The notes: generated by a model from the letters alone, not told the origin. DNA of 64,000 nucleotides from G963665925 sp963678925 (GCA_963678925.1 OY787533.1:2604001-2668000); one strand, 5' to 3'. Positions 7,538 to 17,386 are shown, counted from the first letter of the stretch. Translations and numbers: made by a program.

Positions 7538-9508
7538 ATGAAAAACCGGATACTTTTGATACTTATAGGACTCATTTTATTGAGTTTTCAAGCAGAAGGC
7601 GCTTGGGCGGCGCAGGATAAAGACTATTCCAACCAGACCATTGTCGTTGGGGGCGATATGTATTTTCCACCCTTTGAGTACCTTGATGACAGCGGCACTT
7701 ACAAAGGCTTCAATATTGACATCATGTATGCCATTGCCATTGAAATGGGTCTTGATATTGAAATCAGGCCCATGACCTGGAAGGACGCGGCGGAAAGTCT
7801 TCAAAGAGGGACCATCGATGTGATCCAGGGCATCAAGTACTCAAAAAACAGAGAAGAGATATACACCTTTTCAGAGCCCTATCTTGAGTCTTCCCTAGCC
7901 ATATTCATTGCGGCAGACAACACCTACATCAAATCCATGGAGGATCTTTCGGGACATGTCGTATCGGTACAGGAGTACGATGTTGCCTATGACGCGATCA
8001 AGTCATTAAAAGGTATACGGATTGTCTCCGAGCCCAGTCAGCTGGAAGCTTTGCGGGCCCTTGTAAATGGGGAGGTTGAAGCTTTTGTCGGAAACAGGCA
8101 GACGGGCCTGTATTCCCTGCAAAAGTATAAATACAGCGATGCGGTCAAGGTCATTGGTGAACCTATCAACCCACAGCCCTACGGACTGGCTGTTAAGAAG
8201 GGGAATGAAGCGCTGCTGGATATTCTCAACGAGGGGCTGCGCATCATCAAGCGCAACGGAACCTATGACAAAATCCATGACAAGTGGTTCGGCGTGGAAA
8301 TCTATTCAACAAGAGAGGCCTTGAGAAATTACATATACGTCTTTCTGACGGTGGCGGGCCTTTTGGGTCTGTATGCCTTTTCTAAGGCACACATGAACAG
8401 AAAGCTTCAAAAGGAAGTAGACAGACAAGTTCGCGAAGTGGAGCAGTCCAATCTCTTTAAGGAAAACATCATCAACAGTATTTTCAGTGGGCTGATGACC
8501 TTCAGCACAGAGGGTGTCATCTTGAGTGTCAATGACAATGTGGAGAAAATCTGTAAATGCAATGCACAGGCCTTTGTGGGCAAAACCCTTTATGAAGTGC
8601 CCATGTGCGCCTTTATCAACAGGGATCTGTTTGAATCCATTCCAAAAACCCACGGACGTGTCTTCAATCAGGAATCCATGCTTGAAATTGATGGAAACAT
8701 GCGGGTGATTGAGTACAACATGAGTCCAATCATTGATAAATCGGAGAACCTGTGCGGTGTTACAATCACTTTCTTGGATATTACCCTAAGGCGCAGAAAT
8801 GAAGAACAGATCCGGCGCAAGGACAAGATGGAATCCCTTGGCAAGCTCACTGCGAATATTGCACATGAAATCAGAAATCCGCTGACTTCTATTAAGACCT
8901 ATATTGAACTGCTGCCGAAAAAAATTGACAATACAGCTTTTCGAAATCAACTGATAAAGGATGTTCCTGACGTAATCGGTCGATTGAATGACTTGATTAC
9001 AGAGCTCCTCGAGTATGCAAAGCCACGGGTTCCAAACAGAGAGACATTTGCTCTTGTTAGGCCGATTGAAGAAGTCATGCACCTCATTGAGGGCGAGCTC
9101 ATAAAACACCGTGTTGCCTATTTGGTGGATCTGGATTCTGACCTTGAAGTCTATTTTGACGTGCAGCAGCTCAAGCAGGTACTGATCAATCTCTTAATCA
9201 ACAGTATTGATGCTGTAAAGACAAAGGAAGATGCCAGAATACAGCTGCGCGCATTCCTTGAGGCGCCTTATGTGCTACTTGAGGTGGTGGACAATGGAAT
9301 GGGTATATCAGCTGAAGACATGAAACATATATTTGAACCCTTTTTCACAAACAGACAGAATGGGACCGGACTCGGATTGTCCATTGCCCAGCAGATGATA
9401 GAAGAGAATGGCGGAATGATTACTGCAAGAAGTATCCTGGGAGAGACCACAACCATGACCCTGCATCTGCCTATTGACCAGAACGTATCCACGGAGGCAA
9501 TATCATGA
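7538..9508 (+). CDS. Sensor histidine kinase with extracellular solute-binding domain
   Basis: 656 residues. Order: signal/anchor 1-24; family 3 solute-binding domain about 32-253 (GGDMYFPPFEYLD, GTIDVIQGI); membrane segment about 264-281; PAS-like domain about 310-415; HisKA with His443 in NIAHEIRNPLTS; HATPase in the last 110 residues (DNGMGIS, NGTGLGLSI). The periplasmic-type domain resembles amino acid binding proteins, so the kinase probably senses an amino acid-like ligand outside the cell. The gene overlaps the sigma-54 activator by 4 bases (ATGA). The pair is followed by a TAXI-TRAP transporter behind a sigma-54 promoter, the probable target. A second module of the same design lies at 42624-45982. 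Confidence 0.9.
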   Translation: MKNRILLILIGLILLSFQAEGAWAAQDKDYSNQTIVVGGDMYFPPFEYLDDSGTYKGFNIDIMYAIAIEMGLDIEIRPMTWKDAAESLQRGTIDVIQGIKYSKNREEIYTFSEPYLESSLAIFIAADNTYIKSMEDLSGHVVSVQEYDVAYDAIKSLKGIRIVSEPSQLEALRALVNGEVEAFVGNRQTGLYSLQKYKYSDAVKVIGEPINPQPYGLAVKKGNEALLDILNEGLRIIKRNGTYDKIHDKWFGVEIYSTREALRNYIYVFLTVAGLLGLYAFSKAHMNRKLQKEVDRQVREVEQSNLFKENIINSIFSGLMTFSTEGVILSVNDNVEKICKCNAQAFVGKTLYEVPMCAFINRDLFESIPKTHGRVFNQESMLEIDGNMRVIEYNMSPIIDKSENLCGVTITFLDITLRRRNEEQIRRKDKMESLGKLTANIAHEIRNPLTSIKTYIELLPKKIDNTAFRNQLIKDVPDVIGRLNDLITELLEYAKPRVPNRETFALVRPIEEVMHLIEGELIKHRVAYLVDLDSDLEVYFDVQQLKQVLINLLINSIDAVKTKEDARIQLRAFLEAPYVLLEVVDNGMGISAEDMKHIFEPFFTNRQNGTGLGLSIAQQMIEENGGMITARSILGETTTMTLHLPIDQNVSTEAIS

Positions 9509-10863
9509 AGAAACTACTCATTATTGATGATGAAAAGACCATATGTACGTCATTGATGTTTGCGTTTGAAGATGACTATGAAATCACCACTGCAAGCAAT
9601 ATTTACGAGGTGGAGTCTGCGCTGAACGCTGTCTATTTTGATGTTGTCCTGCTTGATTTGAAGTTTGGAGAAATAAGCGGACTCGACCTGCTGCCCATGA
9701 TCAAGCAGAAGAATAAGGACACCCCGGTGATTATGATGACGGCTTATGCCAGCGTAAAATCTTCAATCGACGCCATGAAGATGGGCGTCTACGATTACAT
9801 CATGAAGCCCATCGATATGGACAAACTGCGGTTTTTCATACTGAAAGCGGTAGAGTACAAGTGTCTCAATGAAAAAATCACCAGACTTGAGAACGCAGTC
9901 AAGCACCACCATAAAATACATAAGATTATTGGTAGCTCCAAGAAGCTCCAGGATGTCTTTCATATTATCGATAAGGTGAAAAACATCAATATGAGTGTTC
10001 TCATAGAAGGGCAAAGTGGTACGGGAAAGGAGTTGGTCGCTCGTGAAATTCATTGTCAGGGAAACCGAAAAGACCAAGCCTTCGAGGTTGTAAATTGTGG
10101 GGCAATACCGAGCACCCTGATTGAAAGCGAACTGTTCGGTTACGAAAAAGGCGCATTTACCGGGGCCGATACGCGTAAAAAGGGACTCTTTGAGCTGGCA
10201 GACAAGGGGACTCTCTTTCTAGACGAAATTGGAGAAATGGATTTGCACGCACAGGTCAAGCTACTTAGGGTCCTGCAGTCCAAGGAAATATTTCCACTAG
10301 GCTCTGAGGGCAGCAAGAAGGTAGATGTGCGCATTATTGCGGCAACCAATAAGGATTTGAAAGAGCAGGTTGAAAACGGACACTTTAGAGAGGATTTGTA
10401 TTTCAGGCTGAATGTCGTTCGAATCAATATGCCGCCGCTTAAGAATCGCCACGGAGACATCCCTATGCTGATAGAGCATTTCATTAAGCAGACTGCAGAA
10501 AATTACGGTATGTCAGCAAAGCGCATAAGTCGTGACGCCCTTGCGGCGCTTGAAACCTACAGTTTTCCTGGGAATGTAAGAGAGCTTCAGAATATCATTG
10601 AACGGGCATTGGTTTTTGCAGGCGGAGATATGATTCAGCTGGAAGATCTTCCAGAGAGTGTGACAGGTCAAACCATGCATGCTCTGGGCAGGCAATCGGG
10701 CATCATTCCTGTGGCGATTGGGACAAGACTCAAAGATGCAGAGCGCCTTTTGATAGAAAGAACCCTGGAATATCATGAGGGGAATCGGCGAAAAACGGCC
10801 GAGACCCTTGGTATGAGTGAAAGAAATCTGCGCTACAAAATCAAGGAGTATATGGAAGGGTAA
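9505..10863 (+). CDS. Sigma-54-dependent response regulator (NtrC family)
   Basis: 452 residues. Receiver domain 1-120 with phosphoacceptor Asp51 in DVVLLDLKFG; AAA+ domain with Walker A GQSGTGKE, the sigma-54 contact loop GAFTGA and FLDEIGEM; C-terminal Fis-type helix-turn-helix ending in RRKTAETLGMSERNLRYKI. It should be phosphorylated by the overlapping kinase and drive transcription from the -24/-12 promoter at 11022-11037. Confidence 0.93.
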   Translation: MKKLLIIDDEKTICTSLMFAFEDDYEITTASNIYEVESALNAVYFDVVLLDLKFGEISGLDLLPMIKQKNKDTPVIMMTAYASVKSSIDAMKMGVYDYIMKPIDMDKLRFFILKAVEYKCLNEKITRLENAVKHHHKIHKIIGSSKKLQDVFHIIDKVKNINMSVLIEGQSGTGKELVAREIHCQGNRKDQAFEVVNCGAIPSTLIESELFGYEKGAFTGADTRKKGLFELADKGTLFLDEIGEMDLHAQVKLLRVLQSKEIFPLGSEGSKKVDVRIIAATNKDLKEQVENGHFREDLYFRLNVVRINMPPLKNRHGDIPMLIEHFIKQTAENYGMSAKRISRDALAALETYSFPGNVRELQNIIERALVFAGGDMIQLEDLPESVTGQTMHALGRQSGIIPVAIGTRLKDAERLLIERTLEYHEGNRRKTAETLGMSERNLRYKIKEYMEG

Positions 10864-10905
10864 TGCTTTTAGCCTTCAAGACATATAAAACATGCAAAAA
10901 TTTCT

Positions 10906-10932
10906 AAACCGGCAAAATTTGCCGGTTTTTTT
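10906..10932 (+). terminator. Rho-independent terminator after the two-component pair
   Basis: AAACCGGCAAA and TTTGCCGGTTT form a perfect stem ending in T7. It separates the regulator genes from the sigma-54 promoter. Confidence 0.9.
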
Positions 10933-11021
10933 GTGCGTTCCAGTGCGTGCTTTGATTGTATAAGGATGTTTAAGTCCTTGCAATAGGAGGCTTGTAGGGG
11001 TAAGTGTAAAATTTCAGAAAA

Positions 11022-11037
11022 TTGGCACGAAGCTTGC
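11022..11037 (+). promoter_or_regulatory. Sigma-54 (-24/-12) promoter of the TAXI-TRAP operon
   Basis: TTGGCACGAAGCTTGC matches the sigma-54 consensus TGGCACG-N4-TTGC, with invariant GG and GC in place. The segment around it differs by one base from the sigma-54 promoter at 41062-41077. Confidence 0.9.
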
Positions 11038-11106
11038 GTTATATAGGGTTGAGCAACAAATAAGGGGCGTGCAGTAAGCACGGGAATGACTAGGGAGGAT
11101 GTAAGT

Positions 11107-12129
11107 ATGATAATGAAACGCTTTGGAGCGATTTTGCTGGCGGCAGTAATGATGTTTTCTAGTGCTGGGTGTTCAAATACAGCTCAGGACACGGGTTCAG
11201 GCGAAAAGGCACCTGAAAAGCAATTTGTCACTGTTGTTACGGGTTCAACAGGCGGCACATATTATCCTGTAGGAACTATTTTTTCAACGCTTTGGAATGA
11301 AAAGCTGGGCGCAGACGGCATTGTCGCATCTGTTCAGTCATCAGGAGGATCGGTAGAAAACCTCAATATGCTTAAAAACGGTGAAGCACAAATGGGCATT
11401 GCCATGGCCAACCTAACCCTGTTTGCCTACGAGGGGTCAGGTAAGTTCGAAGGCAACCAGTTTGAAGATGTTCGCTTTGTTACAGCACTCTGGCCGGATG
11501 TGACCCAATTTGTCGTGACTGAAGACTCTGGAATCAATTCCGTATCGGACCTTAAGGGCAAGTCCTTCAATGTCGGTGGAGCGGGTTCTGGTACTGAGTA
11601 TTCAAGTAAAGTCATTCTTGAGGCAGTAGCTGGTATTTCCTTTGATGACATCACAGCGGAACACTTAGGCTATTTCGAAGCGTCAAGTGCCATGCAAAAT
11701 GCACAAATCGACGGCATGAACGCAGAAGGTGGGATTCCTCTCTCGGCTGTTTCTGAAGTGGCAGCGAGTAAGACTGCTGTTAAGCTGCTTGAATTTACAG
11801 ACGAAGAGTACGCAAAAATCAAGAATGTAGCCCCATACTATGGTCAGTTTGTCGTACCGGCGAATCTCTATGCAGGCATTGACAAGGATGTACAGACAGT
11901 AGGCATCAAATCGACACTGATAACAAGTGCAGAGATGGATGAAGAGGTTGTTTATAATCTCGTTAAGGAAATCTATGAAAACCATGACGCGATAAAGGGA
12001 GATCATAAGGCCCTTGAAGTTGTAACACTTGAAGAAGCACTTAATGGTTTGCCGCCAGTGCCCCTGCATAAAGGCGCAATCAGATACTACGAAGAAAAAG
12101 GAATCACTGTACCGGATCATTTGAAATAG
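11107..12129 (+). CDS. TAXI-family TRAP transporter solute-binding lipoprotein
   Basis: 340 residues. The N-terminus MIMKRFGAILLAAVMMFSSAGC is a lipoprotein signal. The mature part opens with FVTVVTGSTGGTYYPVG, the hallmark of TAXI (TRAP-associated extracytoplasmic immunogenic) binding proteins, and contains FNVGGAGSGTEY. Start at 11107 is chosen because AGGGAGG sits 8 bases before it; an ATG 21 bases upstream has no such site. It delivers its ligand (glutamate or a dicarboxylate in characterised relatives) to the fused permease downstream. Expression should depend on sigma-54 and the 9505 regulator. Confidence 0.9.
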   Translation: MIMKRFGAILLAAVMMFSSAGCSNTAQDTGSGEKAPEKQFVTVVTGSTGGTYYPVGTIFSTLWNEKLGADGIVASVQSSGGSVENLNMLKNGEAQMGIAMANLTLFAYEGSGKFEGNQFEDVRFVTALWPDVTQFVVTEDSGINSVSDLKGKSFNVGGAGSGTEYSSKVILEAVAGISFDDITAEHLGYFEASSAMQNAQIDGMNAEGGIPLSAVSEVAASKTAVKLLEFTDEEYAKIKNVAPYYGQFVVPANLYAGIDKDVQTVGIKSTLITSAEMDEEVVYNLVKEIYENHDAIKGDHKALEVVTLEEALNGLPPVPLHKGAIRYYEEKGITVPDHLK

Positions 12130-12177
12130 GTCCCGCAGATTGAATTTCTAGAGTCTGGCATTTTGCCGATACCCTGT

Positions 12178-12196
12178 GGCCGCCTCTATGGCGGCC
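12178..12196 (+). terminator. Intercistronic hairpin between TAXI binding protein and permease
   Basis: GGCCGCC and GGCGGCC form a perfect 7-bp GC stem, followed by a poor T tract (CTTCTTAGTATTTT). It probably attenuates or stabilises so that binding protein exceeds permease. Confidence 0.55.
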
Positions 12197-12242
12197 CTTC
12201 TTAGTATTTTAATTGCGTCTATTCAGGCAGATTGGAGGTAAC

Positions 12243-14192
12243 ATGAACATATTCAAATTGCGCGGCAAGGAAAAGAAGGCGCGGGCTGAAGAAACCAGTG
12301 AGTCCAGAAAACTCTATGGTCGCGCTGCAGCAATCGTCATGATTTTTGCAGTGTTCACATCGGTGTTTCATATATGGATGAACAGTGCGAGCCTGATGAT
12401 TGCAATCAAGAAAAATGCAATTCACCTGGGACTCATTCTGGGACTGACCTTTCTCATGTATCCGGCAACTTCAAAGTCGCCAAAAGATAGACCCTCAAAG
12501 CTTGACTGGGTTTTGAGTGTTCTGGGTGTTGCAGTTGGCGTATATATTTTATTCACCTATGACGCGCTGATTGAGCGGTCGCTGGTGCCAAATACAGTAG
12601 ATCTGGTCTTTGCAGTCATCGCCATACTCTTAACCTTGGAAGCGGGCCGCAGAACCGTAGGGTGGATACTTCCAGTGCTTTCAGTCGCATTCATCTTTTA
12701 TGCTAAATTTGGCTATCTCTTTCCGGGTATGCTGGCACATCAGGGCTTTACCTGGAATAGAATCCTGACCCGCATGTATTTGACGGACAACGGGATATTC
12801 GGGGTCACTTTAATGGTCTCGGCATCCTATGTTTTCATGTTTATACTATTTGGATCATTCCTGAACAAAACAGGCGCTGCAAAGTTCTTCAATGACTTCG
12901 CCCTGGCCTTTGCAGGAGGATTAAGAGGCGGTCCTGCCCAGGTTGCAGTTATCGCCAGTGGACTTATGGGAACCATCAGCGGCAGTTCGCAGGCCAATGT
13001 GGCAACGACGGGCAGCTTTACAATTCCGCTTATGAAAGAAGTCGGTTACAAGCCGAAATTCGCAGGGGCTGTTGAGGCTGCGGCATCGACAGGAGGCATT
13101 CTCATGCCGCCGATCATGGGGGCTGCATCCTTCATGATGGCATCTTTCCTGGGCATTCCTTACTTGAAAGTCATGGCTGCCGGAATCATTCCGGCAATAT
13201 TCTACTATTTTGCAATCATGATTATGGTTAATTTTGAGGCCAAAAAATACGACCTGAAGGGCATCCCGGCAGAAAGACTGCCAAAGCTCAAAGAAGTCAT
13301 GAAATATCAGGGACATATGATGCTTCCGATTGTCATGATCTTATTCCTACTTGTTAAAGGACTGACGCCAATATACGCGGCTTTCTTTGGCCTGATTACA
13401 ACGATTTTGACGAGTATGCTCAGAAAATCCACACGCATGAATCTTCAGCGTTTCCTTGAAGCCCTTGAGGAGGGAGCGAAAAGTGCCGTGCCTGTCGCCA
13501 CAGCATGTGCGGTAGTGGGCTTCATCGTAGGCGTTGTATCCATGACCGGGCTTGGTCAGGCTGTTGCGCACAACATCATGAAGCTTTCAGGAGGACAGCT
13601 ATGGCTGGCACTCATTCTGGTTATGGTGGCATCCATTTTCCTGGGCATGGGTCTTCCTGCAACAGCCTGCTACATTATAACAGCCAGCATTGCCGCACCG
13701 GCACTGGTGAAAATGGGAGTCAACCCTCTAGCGGCCCACTTCTTTGCCTTCTATTATGGAACCTTGTCGGCAGTGGTTCCGCCTGTTGCGCTGACATCCT
13801 ACACCGCAGCCGGCATTGCAGGTGCCAACCCGACGGACGTTGCCTTTAATGGTTTCAAGCTGGCCTTTGCGGGCATCATCATCCCTTTCATGTTTGTATA
13901 TTCGCCTATTTTGCTTATGCAAAATGTCACATTGGCCAAGCTGGTTACAGTGATTGTGACAGGCATTATAGGCATTGTCTGCCTGGGTGCATCGGCTGAA
14001 GCCTATATGCGGACAAATATGAATATGGTCGAGCGCGTAGCGGCCTTTGCTGCAGCCATTCTCATGGTAAAGCCGGGGATGCTTACAGACCTTGCAGGTG
14101 TCGCACTTTTGATTGGTGTGCTTGTTTCCCAAACAGCCAAGGTGAAAAAAGAGAAGCTGTCACTGGACAAGTGCGCGGTGGAAGAAGGATAA
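12243..14192 (+). CDS. TRAP transporter fused permease (4TM/12TM)
   Basis: 649 residues, the size of fused DctQ-DctM permeases that work with TAXI proteins. The N-terminal third supplies the four small-subunit helices; the rest is DctM-like with GTISGSSQANVATTGSFTIP and GMGLPATACYI. The ATG at 12243 follows TTGGAGG by 5 bases; a TTG 30 bases upstream is less likely. Together with the 11107 protein it forms a complete ion-driven importer. A strong terminator follows. Confidence 0.92.
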   Translation: MNIFKLRGKEKKARAEETSESRKLYGRAAAIVMIFAVFTSVFHIWMNSASLMIAIKKNAIHLGLILGLTFLMYPATSKSPKDRPSKLDWVLSVLGVAVGVYILFTYDALIERSLVPNTVDLVFAVIAILLTLEAGRRTVGWILPVLSVAFIFYAKFGYLFPGMLAHQGFTWNRILTRMYLTDNGIFGVTLMVSASYVFMFILFGSFLNKTGAAKFFNDFALAFAGGLRGGPAQVAVIASGLMGTISGSSQANVATTGSFTIPLMKEVGYKPKFAGAVEAAASTGGILMPPIMGAASFMMASFLGIPYLKVMAAGIIPAIFYYFAIMIMVNFEAKKYDLKGIPAERLPKLKEVMKYQGHMMLPIVMILFLLVKGLTPIYAAFFGLITTILTSMLRKSTRMNLQRFLEALEEGAKSAVPVATACAVVGFIVGVVSMTGLGQAVAHNIMKLSGGQLWLALILVMVASIFLGMGLPATACYIITASIAAPALVKMGVNPLAAHFFAFYYGTLSAVVPPVALTSYTAAGIAGANPTDVAFNGFKLAFAGIIIPFMFVYSPILLMQNVTLAKLVTVIVTGIIGIVCLGASAEAYMRTNMNMVERVAAFAAAILMVKPGMLTDLAGVALLIGVLVSQTAKVKKEKLSLDKCAVEEG

Positions 14193-14221
14193 GTGCATTT
14201 ATGAGGGCATCACAATACAGT

Positions 14222-14257
14222 ACAGGCAGGCTCAAAAGAGCCTGCCTGTAGTTTTTT
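14222..14257. terminator. Bidirectional terminator between convergent operons
   Basis: ACAGGCAGGCTC and GAGCCTGCCTGT pair perfectly around AAAA, followed by AGTTTTTT on the plus strand. It can serve the TAXI-TRAP operon, and with less certainty the minus-strand regulator. Confidence 0.85.
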
Positions 14258-14324
14258 GTATATTTAGTTTTATGATTCCAGCTTCAAGCCATTCAGTTCA
14301 GGTGGAGACCAATATTCTATTCCA

Positions 14325-15097
14325 TCAACCTTGCCTTGAATGCATCTCTTTAAAACACTGACCTATAATATTCATGAGTATGTTAAAGCTGATGAAATCC
14401 TGCTCCGTACCATTGCCATCAAAACACAAATGGACATTTCCCTTCATTTGAGGCTGCGAGGTATTTGAAATCACAATCAATTGGCATGTGTCTTTCAAAT
14501 TCTGCCGAATTGCGTTCTCGTAATAATTGGCGAGTGACTTAAAGTAGTCAAAGTAGAAGAGCACACTGCCATCTTCAAGGCTCTCAAGGGCTTCGAACTG
14601 GTCGTTAGGCGATAAAAAGGCCTTGGTTTGACACTTGTGCATGACCAAATCAACTTGTAATCGCCAAGCCTCCTGAGGAATTGGACATCCTAAGAAGATG
14701 ACCTGTGAGGCCTGGGTAAGGCTGGAGGCCACACGGTCGATCTGTGCCTGATCAATACTCCTTTCAAGTTGATCCAGGTTGAGCTTTAAATGACCGATAT
14801 AATCCGAGAGTGTGTCTCCAGAATTTCCACCAGCAGGCATATAGGCACTTTCATAATAATAGGCCATTTTAGTGTGGTAAAGATTTCAGGCAGTTTTGAT
14901 ACCGTCATGGGATAGTTCATTTTTTTGAAAAACCGCTGCAATGTAGAGGGTGAGATATGACAGAGGTCCGCAATTTCTGCTGCAGTCATCTTTTCGAGTT
15001 TATCAAAATGTGTCAGCAGACATGCTGCAACATCATGATACACCGTTTGAGTATTAAAGGTATTATACATTTCAATTAGGCCAAGTAAATTTATCAT
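14325..15097 (-). pseudogene. RpiR-family transcriptional regulator, frameshifted
   Basis: Two overlapping frames give the two halves of one RpiR regulator. The first (15097 downward, about 78 relevant residues) has the helix-turn-helix MTAAEIADLCHISPSTLQRFF. The second (from 14867, 180 residues) has a sugar-isomerase (SIS) domain with GCPIPQEAW. The junction is an A4 run near 14868-14872: adding one A joins them as TTLK-MAYYYESAY, a natural sequence of normal family length (about 260). This is either a true inactivating deletion, programmed slippage or a sequencing error. The terminal frame may also be shifted again, because a frame in register with the N-terminal half reads IEYWSPPELNGLKLES to a stop at 14270. 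It lies 88 bases after a flavoprotein gene on the same strand. Confidence 0.75.
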
Positions 15098-15185
15098 TTT
15101 TCCCTCACATCATTTTCGGAATTGCGTACTGTAGGATTCATCCATAGTATATCAAAATTCACTTTGGATTGTTTCATGTACTGCC

Positions 15186-17165
15186 TTATTCCTGTGCAGT
15201 GAATTCGGCTGCGTTAATGCCTGCCAATCTGCCTGATGTGTAGGCAAATCCCAAAGTACCGCCTTCAAAATCGACATAGGACATACCATACATGCCGCCT
15301 GCATCTGCACCGGCAACGTATAGCCCACTGATCGGCATCATGTTTTCATCAACAGCCTGAATTTTTTCGTTGATCTTAACACCGCCGAGTGTTGTTAAAT
15401 TTCGAGTCGTATATTTCACAGCATAATAGGGACCTGACTGAACTGGAATCAGGTGTGTTGTATCGGCAAAGAAAAGTGTGTCCTGTCCAGCCTCAATTGC
15501 GCCATTATACTGGTTGACTGAAGCTGTAAAAGTATCTTTGTCAGCTCCAATCGCTTCAGCCAGTTCTTCTAGCGTTTCACCTTTGAAGACTATATCTGTT
15601 TCAAGGGCCGCTTCGAGCAAAGGCCTATAGTCTGTTGGTGTGTTCTCTTGCTGAATCAGGAATTCTGTGTCATTGGGTTCGTTGAATTCCATGTAGAACT
15701 GGCGGTTGTCTTTCCATAGACCATAATGGTCTTCGATGGATGCATACCCCTCCTGAGCAATCTGATCAAGAACACTCTTATCCAAAATAATGTATTCTAG
15801 CTGATGTGGCTGCATATGAATCTGAGCACCGTGGATTGCATAGTCGGAGGCCGTTGTCTCATCTGAAAAACGTTGCCCGAATGCATTGACCCTTAGATGT
15901 GGATAGAAGGTGAATGCATTTAGAGCAAACCAATCCCTGCCTAGAGTTTCGATTAAGGGACCAAAGGATTCAGCAGGGAAGGTCTGCCAGAAGTATTGGC
16001 TGGTGTGAATGCCGTACTCATCAGCGCCGGCATCCCAAGCCATGTTAATACCGTCTCCCACATTGGTTGCTATTTCACCCATTGCGTAATTGGAGCCTAG
16101 GTATTGCCTTAGCATTTTTTCATTTCCGCCATATCCGCCTGTTGCCAAAATGACGGCTTTTGCATTGATTTTGAGCTGTGTACCATCTTCTCTTCTTGCC
16201 ATAACACCTACGACTGCACCCGCATCATCCTTGAGCAAATCAGTTGCTGGTGTAGAAAACATGACTGTACCGCCATTTTCTTTGTAGGATTCTATCAGCT
16301 TCTCAATAGCTACAGCTCCCCCTTCTGCATAGCCATGAAGTGTTGCAGGCATGCCTATATGCGCGTAGCTTCCGCCAGTTCCAGCATCCACCAGGTTTAA
16401 TGCACACCCGTTTTCAATGAGCCAGTTGACGGTCTCGCTAGATTCATCGATGATGGTCCTTACTAGAAGGGGATTCATGAATCCAGAAGAAGAAGTCATG
16501 TATTCGTCATATAGCCATTCCTTGCTCACAGTCTTACCTGCCTGAATCTGCAGGTCGCTTTCAGCAGCAAAAAGTCCGCCGGCAAGTGTTGCTGCACCCA
16601 TAGGTTTAGCTGTTTTCTCAAGAAGCAGTACATTTTGATTCCTCTCACTTGCAGCCAGGGCAGCAGCTGTACCGGCGCCCCCAGCACCTACGACGACGAT
16701 ATCGTAAGAGCATTCTTCAATACGTGCATCTTGCCCATCACTCTTGCTGATCTTAAGTGAGTCCACGTCGCCACCGGCCTGTTTTACGCAATCTTCAACC
16801 GCTGTCAGTATCGCTTCGCTCGACAGGGATGCGCCGCTTACAACATCAATAGCGAGACTTTGCTTCGCTACGATTTTATCTGGAATGGATGCGAGTGCGC
16901 CGTCTGAGATCCCTTCCGTTTCATTTTGACCATTTACGGTTACAGACTCAATTTTATCATCAGAGAAAACAACTTCGACCTCTATCGGTCCATTTTTACC
17001 ATTTGCACTGGCTGTATAGGTTCCAGCTTGAAAAATTGGATGATTTTCCACTTGCCCCGATTGTCCCTTGTCTGATTGGAGGCTTGTGCCTTGACATGCT
17101 GTTATGCTCATGACTAGGGTCAAGCATATGAACAGACTTAGTATTTTTTTCAAGTTTACTTTCAT
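15186..17165 (-). CDS. FMN-binding/flavocytochrome c-type reductase lipoprotein (fumarate/urocanate reductase-like)
   Basis: 659 residues. A lipoprotein signal ends at Cys24 (VMSITAC). Residues about 50-130 form an FMN-binding domain with the covalent attachment motif VVSGASLSS, where the usual SGAT is SGAS. From about 154 the FAD-binding domain reads DIVVVGAGGAGTAAALAASE, followed by the flavocytochrome c/fumarate reductase body ending in VAGADAGGMYG. There is no CXXCH, so electrons must enter through FMN rather than haem. Members reduce unsaturated acids such as fumarate, urocanate or cinnamate derivatives outside the membrane. AGGGG precedes the ATG. The actual acceptor is unknown. Confidence 0.85.
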   Translation of the reverse strand: MKVNLKKILSLFICLTLVMSITACQGTSLQSDKGQSGQVENHPIFQAGTYTASANGKNGPIEVEVVFSDDKIESVTVNGQNETEGISDGALASIPDKIVAKQSLAIDVVSGASLSSEAILTAVEDCVKQAGGDVDSLKISKSDGQDARIEECSYDIVVVGAGGAGTAAALAASERNQNVLLLEKTAKPMGAATLAGGLFAAESDLQIQAGKTVSKEWLYDEYMTSSSGFMNPLLVRTIIDESSETVNWLIENGCALNLVDAGTGGSYAHIGMPATLHGYAEGGAVAIEKLIESYKENGGTVMFSTPATDLLKDDAGAVVGVMARREDGTQLKINAKAVILATGGYGGNEKMLRQYLGSNYAMGEIATNVGDGINMAWDAGADEYGIHTSQYFWQTFPAESFGPLIETLGRDWFALNAFTFYPHLRVNAFGQRFSDETTASDYAIHGAQIHMQPHQLEYIILDKSVLDQIAQEGYASIEDHYGLWKDNRQFYMEFNEPNDTEFLIQQENTPTDYRPLLEAALETDIVFKGETLEELAEAIGADKDTFTASVNQYNGAIEAGQDTLFFADTTHLIPVQSGPYYAVKYTTRNLTTLGGVKINEKIQAVDENMMPISGLYVAGADAGGMYGMSYVDFEGGTLGFAYTSGRLAGINAAEFTAQE

Positions 17166-17330
17166 TTTTATCTACCCCTTTATATCGTAGTCCAGAGTTT
17201 TTTATGTGAGCTCGTCGTTAACTTTATCACAAGTGAAATCACGCGGTTTATCTCTCTCGGACAATAGAAGTCTGTTTCAGATGTTTTTTACAATTTATAG
17301 GATAAACGCTTTGCTTTAGGCAAAAAAAAG

Positions 17331-17370
17331 AAACAGGATTCGCCATTGTCTATGTGCGAATCCTGTTTTA
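17331..17370. terminator. Bidirectional terminator after the iclR gene
   Basis: AAACAGGATTCGC and GCGAATCCTGTTT form a perfect 13-bp stem. On the minus strand it is followed by CTTTTTTTT, so it ends the iclR transcript. Confidence 0.88.
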
Positions 17371-17386
17371 TTTGTGTTAAGCCCGC

